Positions 14,280 through 20,253 of a DNA stretch of 20,253 nt are shown piece after piece. A program made the translations under genes and the position numbers. Position 1 is the first letter of the stretch. Each line of letters opens with the position of its first letter. Origin of the DNA: Candidatus Krumholzibacteriia bacterium (lineage in GTDB: Bacteria; Krumholzibacteriota; Krumholzibacteriia; Krumholzibacteriales; Krumholzibacteriaceae); assembly GCA_028706585.1 (NCBI GenBank), contig JAQTVX010000005.1, positions 1 to 20,253 on the forward strand, read 5' to 3'. The notes under the pieces are model-generated. The model had not been told where the DNA came from and did no database searches. It was given only the letters and a program-made list of their open reading frames with translations.

Positions 14280-16271
14280 TCAGCGGGTCGTGAGCTTCTC
14301 GAGCTTCGAGAGCTCCTCCGTGGTCTTGCCGATGTAACGGATCGCCTTCTCGTTATCGGGATCGACCACGAGAATCTTGTTCCATACCTCGAGCGCCCGT
14401 TCGTATTCATGGTCCGCGTAGTATTCCATCCCGAGATACTGGTAGGCCTTCACGAGATAATCCGAAACCTGCTCGTACTGCGGCGCGACGCGATATACGC
14501 CTTCCCATTCGGCGATCGCATGAGCGAAGTCGGACCGCGTGAAGGAATCAATGCCTCGTTGGTACGACGGACGCAGCCGTTCGAGATCATCCGAAGATAT
14601 CTGCACCGGTCGGTTCTGCGCCGCCGCCTTCGCTTGGGCGATTTCCGCTTTTTTCCGGAGCGCCTCGATCTCGGCGATCTTCGCTTCAACGCGCACGTCG
14701 GTCGGATTTCTTTCGAGCTCGACCGCCAGCGGCTGAATCGCGGCCGCATAGCGCCCGCTCGCCGCGAGACGATCCGCCGCGACGAACAATTGCTCGTACT
14801 GCTCTCGCATCATCTCGCGGGCGCGCGCCAAATAGTCCAGCGCGAGCTCATGCTTCGGATCGAGGGCAAGAACGTCCTTGAAAGCGGAAACCGCCTCGGC
14901 CCAATTCTGTTTTGTGTACAGATCGATGGCGTTCGCGAGCGTCCAATCTATCATTCGCTCCGCATTCGAGAGCTCCTGGAGGCGCTGATCGCAGCGCTTG
15001 ATCCGGTCGACCGCCTCGTCCGACGGAAAGTTCTTCTGCGCCTCCCGGTAGGAGTACAGCGCCTCGGCATACCGGCCCTTCGTCATGAGCGAATCGCCGT
15101 CCGCGATCGCGAGCGCGGCTGTCGCGCGGCGGAGACCGTCCTGCGCCGGCTCGTTCGACGGCGACCAGAGAAGCACGCGCCTGAACCGATCAATGGCGCA
15201 GGCATAGTCGTTCTGGGCGAAACACGCGCGGCCCTCATTCAAGGCCGTGTTGACGGAACCGTTCTCGTAGCTCGCTATCCTGGTCTCGATCTCGTTGCGA
15301 ATCTCTTCATCGTGCAGCCGCCGCGCCCGCTCGCTCTTCTCGCTCCGTGAGGCGCCGAAGCGGACCGCGAGCGAGAAGAGATGGTTACCGCCGAGGTCGG
15401 TGCTCCGGTACGCGTAATCGAAGAGAAGGCGCCGTGCCTCGACGCCGCACCCGAAGGTCGGGATTCCAGCGTCCCATCCTCCTCGCAGGGCAAAGACGCT
15501 CCCCATCCGGTATTCCGCCCCGAGATGAAGGCTCGTTTCCGAAAACCGCGTTTTCTCCACATCGATCGCGATCACGAGACGATCACGAAGTCGCTCCGAG
15601 AGCGATCGCCACGCCGAAAAACCGGCCCGTACGCCCCTGGGATCGCCTGCCTCTCGCTCGACGAGCTTGATGGTCGGCTCGATTGCATTCGTCACGGAAA
15701 TCCCGATCGCGATTCCGTCCACGGCCGCCGAACGAACAGGCGCTTCGAGCCCGATACCCGCATCGAGTCCGAAACCGTTCGCACCATACTGGCCCTGCGT
15801 GAAACGATCGAGCTTGAGATTGAGCCCGACGGAGAATCCCCTCACGATCTCCCGCGCGTAGCCGAGCGCGTAGCGCGTCTGAACATCGCTCAGCTCACCG
15901 TCCAGGAGCATATTGGAGGCGTCCCTCTGCTCGATGCCGCCGACGCGGAGCTGGATGGCCCCGAACGAGACGACGCCCATCTCCAGGAATGGGTGCGAAA
16001 TCGCCATGGACGAATAGGTCGCCGATTCATCGAAAAGCGAAGTGTGAAACAGGCTCGCCTCGTCGCGATCGACACGGAAGAGTCCTGCCGGATTCCAGAA
16101 GAGCGCGTAGGAGTCGCCCCACACCGCCGCGGCCGCTCCCCCCATGGCGATGCCCCTGCACCCGGCCCCGAGACCGAAGGGACTGATCGTCCCGGCGTCA
16201 TCACCGGCATGAGCCTGCGCCGAGAGCGCGAGTCCGGCGAGAACCGCCATCGCGGCGGCTCCGCGCCTCAT
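14280..16271 (-). CDS. PorV/PorQ-like outer-membrane barrel protein with C-terminal TPR repeats
   Basis: A 663-residue exported protein. Residues 1-22 are a signal peptide ending AQAHA. Residues ~28-306 resemble a FadL/PorV-type β-barrel: opening GLGAGCRGIAMGGAAAAVWGD, the family motif ALFWNPAGL (57-65), and alternating aromatic/Gly strands ending HLFSLAVRFG. Residues ~315-663 are helical TPR-like repeats, for example YACAIDRFRRVLLWSPSNEP, NWAEAVSAFKDVLALDPKHE and YERALEVWNKILVVDPDNEK, with an Ala/Lys-rich coiled segment at ~528-553. A barrel with a large periplasmic TPR scaffold suggests an assembly or docking role. The ATG at 16271 is chosen because GGAG lies five bases upstream and the signal peptide starts there; a TTG at 16310 would put 13 polar residues before it. 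It begins 28 bases after the surface-protein stop and is operonic with the phosphatase. Porin-like versus secretion role is open. Confidence 0.82.
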   Translation of the reverse strand: MRRGAAAMAVLAGLALSAQAHAGDDAGTISPFGLGAGCRGIAMGGAAAAVWGDSYALFWNPAGLFRVDRDEASLFHTSLFDESATYSSMAISHPFLEMGVVSFGAIQLRVGGIEQRDASNMLLDGELSDVQTRYALGYAREIVRGFSVGLNLKLDRFTQGQYGANGFGLDAGIGLEAPVRSAAVDGIAIGISVTNAIEPTIKLVEREAGDPRGVRAGFSAWRSLSERLRDRLVIAIDVEKTRFSETSLHLGAEYRMGSVFALRGGWDAGIPTFGCGVEARRLLFDYAYRSTDLGGNHLFSLAVRFGASRSEKSERARRLHDEEIRNEIETRIASYENGSVNTALNEGRACFAQNDYACAIDRFRRVLLWSPSNEPAQDGLRRATAALAIADGDSLMTKGRYAEALYSYREAQKNFPSDEAVDRIKRCDQRLQELSNAERMIDWTLANAIDLYTKQNWAEAVSAFKDVLALDPKHELALDYLARAREMMREQYEQLFVAADRLAASGRYAAAIQPLAVELERNPTDVRVEAKIAEIEALRKKAEIAQAKAAAQNRPVQISSDDLERLRPSYQRGIDSFTRSDFAHAIAEWEGVYRVAPQYEQVSDYLVKAYQYLGMEYYADHEYERALEVWNKILVVDPDNEKAIRYIGKTTEELSKLEKLTTR

Positions 16272-16299
16272 GCGTGCTCCGATGCTTCCGTTGCAAACA

Positions 16300-19200
16300 T
16301 CATTGAACAAGGGCGACCTTCCGCTTGAACGTGTACTCCCTGCCGCCCGCCGAAATTTTGAGAACCAGGTAGTACACGCCGTTCAGAACCGTATTTCCGC
16401 TCCCGTTCTTCCCGTCCCATGAGAATTCCTGATGCAAGCCCGCGGCCAGAGATTCGTTCTCGATGATCGTCCTGACGAGTTCCCCGGGTATGGTGAACAC
16501 CTTCACGCTCGCCCTTCCCTCCCCGGGCATATAGAAGGTGATTCGCGTTACTTCGTTTCCGGCGATGAATGGATTCGGGTAGTTGGAAAACGCAGCTTCG
16601 ACGTTTCGTGATAGGATCACTGTTTTCCCCGAACCGAACGGAAATTCACCCGGGGACGCCACGACGGAGACTCCTTCGCCGGTCGCTTCGTCCCTGCAGA
16701 GAATGGCATCGCCCGAGACGATACGAAGGCTCATGGCCTTCACCGGAGGGCCCTCGGTGCTCGTGATCGCGAGCACGAATGAACGCGTCTCATTCTCCCT
16801 GACGGCAATCGGGTCGACGAATGAGACGACGATACCGCCGTCAGCGACCTGCGAGTTGGAAACGATCTCCCCTGACTCGTCATGGATACGCAGAGTACTG
16901 ATAACGAGCGACGGATCTACCGCTTGATCATCTTCGTCGAGAACCTCGAATGCGAAGCCATCGACGAAGACCATCGAGCCGGAAGACTCGTTCCCGCGGG
17001 TGAATGCGAGCCTCATGCAGTCGGTCTCGGCGTCCGCGGTCATGTTCGGAGGAAGAAGTCCCGCGGCGTCGAACAGAACTTCTCCTGCGGGAAACACGAT
17101 CATCCCGAGCCCGCTCGCGACCGGGAAGGAACCGGCGAGCGGAATACCGCTCCGGCCGTCGGTCGCATCCGTGATATCGATCCCCGCCGCGTTCACTTGC
17201 ATCTGGAAGCGCGAGCGTCCGGGTGCGGCTTTGAGATCGAAGAGGACGTCGAGCGTGTCCGCCTCACCGGGCGATGTCACAAGCGGCGATGCAAATGGCA
17301 GTGATATATCGGAGCCATGCAGCGCGTTGATATAGACCGAGGCTTCCTCCGCGGTCCCCTTCAGCACCCTGACGGCGGCCAGAACGTCGATGGGCGCGAG
17401 AGGGCTCCCCAGCTCGTCGAGAAGGCGCAGGGTGATTCCGCCGCAGGAGAACGGCGATTCCTGCGCAGCACCGGGATGCGTGAGAATGAGCCTGAGCGCG
17501 GCCGCGTTCGTCGTTCCAGCGACGATCCGCTTCTCCATCAACCCCCGTCCCCCGACCATGACGCTGACGAGCGGGTGGGAGAAATGCGATGTATCCGTGA
17601 TCATCGGGAAGCCGGAGGATCCTCCGGCGGCTCGGACCTCGACGGGCTGCCCGGAGTTGGCGTCCCGGGCCGCGAGGTCGAGCGAGTCATGGAGTGAGAT
17701 AGAGAATCCCGTAGCACCGGGTTCGAGCAGGCAATCGATCACCGCATGGAGCGTCACCGGCACCCCGGACGCGATCGCTATGGCGGGTTGAACCGAGCAT
17801 CGGATCGAGGCCGATCCGGCGAAGGTCTCGAGATAGGCATGGGTGTTGCCATCGGAGTCGGCGAGACGGAAAGTCTTGAACAGATTCCCCGCATCGATCG
17901 TATCGCCAGTCGCATCCATGGCGGTCAACACAATCTCCGAAACGCTCACCGGAGCCGTCGAGGCGCCACCTCCGTTTTCGAGAATGAGATCGAACGCCTC
18001 AACGTCCTCCTGCCCGGTGTTGACCCGCGCCGGCGCCGTGGAGACGAGCTCCACGAGAAGCGCGTTTGCCGGATCCTGCAGGGTAACGGCGCCGGTCCAC
18101 CACGGAAACGCGGTCCCCGTGAAGGGAACGGCGGCGCCGCCGTTGTGATCGGCGAGATTGATCTTGTCCGACGACGAAATCGACAACCTGAAATTCGAGG
18201 CCGCCGGCTCCAACGGAATATCAACCGATATCCGAAACGTCTTTGAATCTCCCGGGTGAAGAATGACCGGCTCGGGAAGCGCGCAGGAAACGACGGGCTG
18301 ACTGATCGTGTCTGTCGCGACCGAGCAGAGAACCCTGGATTCATCCCTGAGTCTCATTCTCGAAAAGACATCCTCGGCGGGAAGAGACGCCCCGGCTCCG
18401 CTCGCCACGAGCAAATCGATGGATTTGAGCTCCACCGACGCTCCGAGGCCGGACGCGGGATTGTACGCGATAACCATCTCCACCAATGAAACGTCGTCCC
18501 TGCCTCGATTGAGGCTCACCGGGGCGAGATCGCGCGTGACCACCGTTATGTTTTCGGGAATCTCCTCGACGGCAATCGTATCCGAGAGCTCCATTCGACT
18601 CGATTCGGGACCCATTTCCTCTCTCGCGCGGCCGCGGAATACGATCTCGCCGGTCGATTGCGCGCTGAACGTCCATGCGAAGGAGCTATCGCTGTCTTCG
18701 GCGAGATCGATGGATGCGGGGATAGGACCGGATATGAGCGTGCATGAGCCGGTGCCCGCGTATTCGAAGCTATCCGGCATCACACCGACGAGCATCGTAT
18801 CGCCGACATTCGCCGCTATCATGCGGACCTCGAAGATCTGATCCCGCGTCACGGCGGCCGGGACGGTGAATGAAGTCAGGAGCGGATCCGTCGTTATCTC
18901 GATCCCGGCCGTGGAGCATACCCGTGCGTCTATCGGCCCGTCATTACCCGAAGAAACGAGTGCACCGCCAACCGGCAGGCAGAGACTCACGCTCCGGCCA
19001 TCCTGCGCCGTGGAAGCGATATCAACGGTCACGTGGAGAGCCAGCCCATCGGACGGAATGGACTCCGCGATGGGGGTAAACGTTCTCCAGGAGCTCCCGT
19101 CCCACACGAGGAACGCCATGAAGTCATCTCCAGAGTCGAAAACAAACTGCGTGCTCCCCGTGTCTTTCCAGAGCTTGACATACCGGATGTCCTGCCCCTC

Positions 19201-20253
19201 CGAGGCGGTACCGCTGTTTTGTATGGACATCGACTGAAGCACATCCGGCACGTCCGCGGATGTACCGTTGGATGGAAGCACTAAGGACAGGCACGGGACA
19301 TCGGCGGCTCCCGGCGAGACGCGCTCGTCCGGAACCGCGAGCATCCGTATCTGGGCGCTTACCATGCCGTCCGTCACATCGTCGCCGGCCGAATTGAGCG
19401 GGAACTGCCCTTCGATCTTGGGATTTCCCGAAAGCTCTATCGAGCTCTTGTCCGAGACCTGAAGATCGATTAGAACGGAATCGCGTATCCCGGCGATCGC
19501 GGTCTCGTACGCGATGAAGAGAAGCGTGCTCCGATAAGGCTTGAGTGTCGTGCCGAGATCCTCGAATGAATAGCCTGTGGCGCTCGACTCCGCGACGCCT
19601 ATGAGGCTGTCGTTCGGAGGGTCGAAGAGACCGTTCTCGTCCGAATCGGCGTAGGCCTCGACCTTCAGTATCTCGGTCGGTCGCGAGGAACCTATGCTCA
19701 TGAGCGTGAGCCCCGTGAGCGTCTTCGACTGCTTGTAGCTGTTGTACATTCCGAGAACGAGATTCAGCGCCTGCGTGTCGCCCGGCCTCACGCGCTTGTT
19801 GCCGAGGAGGCTCGCGAAGCAGGTCACGCGGTCAGGTACCGGAATAGTGAAAATGCCCGGCGCGATGATCTCGCCGTCGAGAGGGCCGTCATTCCCCGAG
19901 GCCACCCCGATGCCCATGAGAGGAATCGCAAGATGTACCGTTCCTCCCGTCTCGACGTTCGTCGGTATATCCATGGTTATGAAGAAACGCGATCCGGGAA
20001 TCCCGGCAATGGGTTCGGAGAGATCTTCCACTTCGTATGTCTTCGACGCCGTCAGCTCGAACGCGCCGATCGATGCGTCCGCTATCGGATCAAAGGCTCC
20101 ATCTCCATCATCCCGCCAGAGGACGAAGCGATCGATTTGCTGCGCCCCCGCCGTTCCGAGATTCGTGACCGTGAGCCTCTCGAGCGTGTCACCGAGGCAT
20201 GCATCGCCGCTCACGAGAAAATCGATAACAAGCACGTTCTGCGTCTGATCGAC
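16300..20253 (-). CDS. Giant repeat-containing exported protein with FlgD-like C-terminal domain (5' end outside window)
   Basis: The visible 1317 residues are open at the window edge, so the start and signal peptide are missing. The protein is β-rich and modular. The first ~450 residues hold three related modules marked by SGNDGP-type motifs (ASGNDGPLDG, AGDDVTDG, SSGNDGPIDA) and, in the first two, acidic calcium-loop-like segments (RDDGDGAFDP, DSDENGLFDPPNDSLIG). A different Ig-like stretch follows (~455-570). Then come four longer modules (~570-1205), each with a D-x-x-x-G-x-x-V-like motif (LADHNGGAAVPF, ARDANSGQPVEV, ITDATDGRSGIPL, CRDEATGEGVSV). The last ~100 residues are a FlgD Ig-like domain: SNYPNPF, then VKVFTIPGELVRTI, FSWDGKNGSG and GVYYLVLKISAGG, ending in a basic strand. 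This tail resembles the C-terminal sorting domains of type IX-like cargo. It is the first visible gene of the operon. Function unknown; surface or adhesive role is inference. Confidence 0.85.
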   Translation of the reverse strand, partial: VDQTQNVLVIDFLVSGDACLGDTLERLTVTNLGTAGAQQIDRFVLWRDDGDGAFDPIADASIGAFELTASKTYEVEDLSEPIAGIPGSRFFITMDIPTNVETGGTVHLAIPLMGIGVASGNDGPLDGEIIAPGIFTIPVPDRVTCFASLLGNKRVRPGDTQALNLVLGMYNSYKQSKTLTGLTLMSIGSSRPTEILKVEAYADSDENGLFDPPNDSLIGVAESSATGYSFEDLGTTLKPYRSTLLFIAYETAIAGIRDSVLIDLQVSDKSSIELSGNPKIEGQFPLNSAGDDVTDGMVSAQIRMLAVPDERVSPGAADVPCLSLVLPSNGTSADVPDVLQSMSIQNSGTASEGQDIRYVKLWKDTGSTQFVFDSGDDFMAFLVWDGSSWRTFTPIAESIPSDGLALHVTVDIASTAQDGRSVSLCLPVGGALVSSGNDGPIDARVCSTAGIEITTDPLLTSFTVPAAVTRDQIFEVRMIAANVGDTMLVGVMPDSFEYAGTGSCTLISGPIPASIDLAEDSDSSFAWTFSAQSTGEIVFRGRAREEMGPESSRMELSDTIAVEEIPENITVVTRDLAPVSLNRGRDDVSLVEMVIAYNPASGLGASVELKSIDLLVASGAGASLPAEDVFSRMRLRDESRVLCSVATDTISQPVVSCALPEPVILHPGDSKTFRISVDIPLEPAASNFRLSISSSDKINLADHNGGAAVPFTGTAFPWWTGAVTLQDPANALLVELVSTAPARVNTGQEDVEAFDLILENGGGASTAPVSVSEIVLTAMDATGDTIDAGNLFKTFRLADSDGNTHAYLETFAGSASIRCSVQPAIAIASGVPVTLHAVIDCLLEPGATGFSISLHDSLDLAARDANSGQPVEVRAAGGSSGFPMITDTSHFSHPLVSVMVGGRGLMEKRIVAGTTNAAALRLILTHPGAAQESPFSCGGITLRLLDELGSPLAPIDVLAAVRVLKGTAEEASVYINALHGSDISLPFASPLVTSPGEADTLDVLFDLKAAPGRSRFQMQVNAAGIDITDATDGRSGIPLAGSFPVASGLGMIVFPAGEVLFDAAGLLPPNMTADAETDCMRLAFTRGNESSGSMVFVDGFAFEVLDEDDQAVDPSLVISTLRIHDESGEIVSNSQVADGGIVVSFVDPIAVRENETRSFVLAITSTEGPPVKAMSLRIVSGDAILCRDEATGEGVSVVASPGEFPFGSGKTVILSRNVEAAFSNYPNPFIAGNEVTRITFYMPGEGRASVKVFTIPGELVRTIIENESLAAGLHQEFSWDGKNGSGNTVLNGVYYLVLKISAGGREYTFKRKVALVQ

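Noticed and set aside
16272..16310. TTG start for the barrel-TPR gene
   Set aside because: It adds polar residues before the signal peptide and lacks a good ribosome site; ATG at 16271 has GGAG.
15381..16328. Plus-strand ORF of 315 codons opposite the barrel gene
   Set aside because: Shadow of the signal-peptide and barrel coding sequence; no motif or ribosome site supports it.
1..20253. CRISPR arrays, tRNA or rRNA genes, intact insertion sequences, phage genes
   Set aside because: No regularly spaced repeats, cloverleaf sequences, transposase or integrase motifs were seen by eye on either strand.

Overview
The window is GC-rich, densely coding bacterial DNA with 12 intact or near-intact genes and one broken gene. 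A β-barrel protein of the PorV/PorQ type, a giant exported protein ending in a FlgD-like Ig tail, a SpoIIE/RsbU-type phosphatase and an HD-GYP regulator together suggest a diderm bacterium of the FCB side, perhaps a candidate phylum such as Krumholzibacteriota or Eisenbacteria. This placement is inference; there is no rRNA here to test it.

Layout. 3-172 (+) is the frameshifted C-terminal end of an MFS transporter. 188-1141 (+) is a COG0731-type radical SAM protein. 1327-2376 (+) is a receiver/HD-GYP c-di-GMP phosphodiesterase. It converges on 2416-5834 (-), an ABC-2 export operon of one ATPase and two permeases. Divergent from that operon, behind a good sigma70-like promoter, is a secreted S9 (acylaminoacyl-peptidase-like) peptidase at 6078-8120 (+). 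8334-9218 (-) is a PhzF-family protein. Between these two lie a large hairpin with a U-rich tail and an unexplained TATAAT promoter that could make a short RNA. 9428-10063 (+) is an exported cyclophilin with a proline-rich tail and a convincing terminator.

The most interesting part is 10167-20253 (-), five tightly spaced co-directional genes (gaps 16-28 bp). In transcription order they are: a >1300-residue repeat-built surface protein with a FlgD/type IX-like C-terminal tail; a PorV-like barrel fused to TPR repeats; a membrane HAMP-PP2C (SpoIIE/RsbU) phosphatase; an RsbW-like ATPase fused in frame to its STAS antagonist, with a strong internal ribosome site that could also yield free STAS protein; and a GAF histidine kinase. 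This reads as one cell-envelope operon in which an exported protein and its outer-membrane partner are made together with a complete partner-switching module and a two-component sensor. No sigma factor or cognate response regulator is visible within it.
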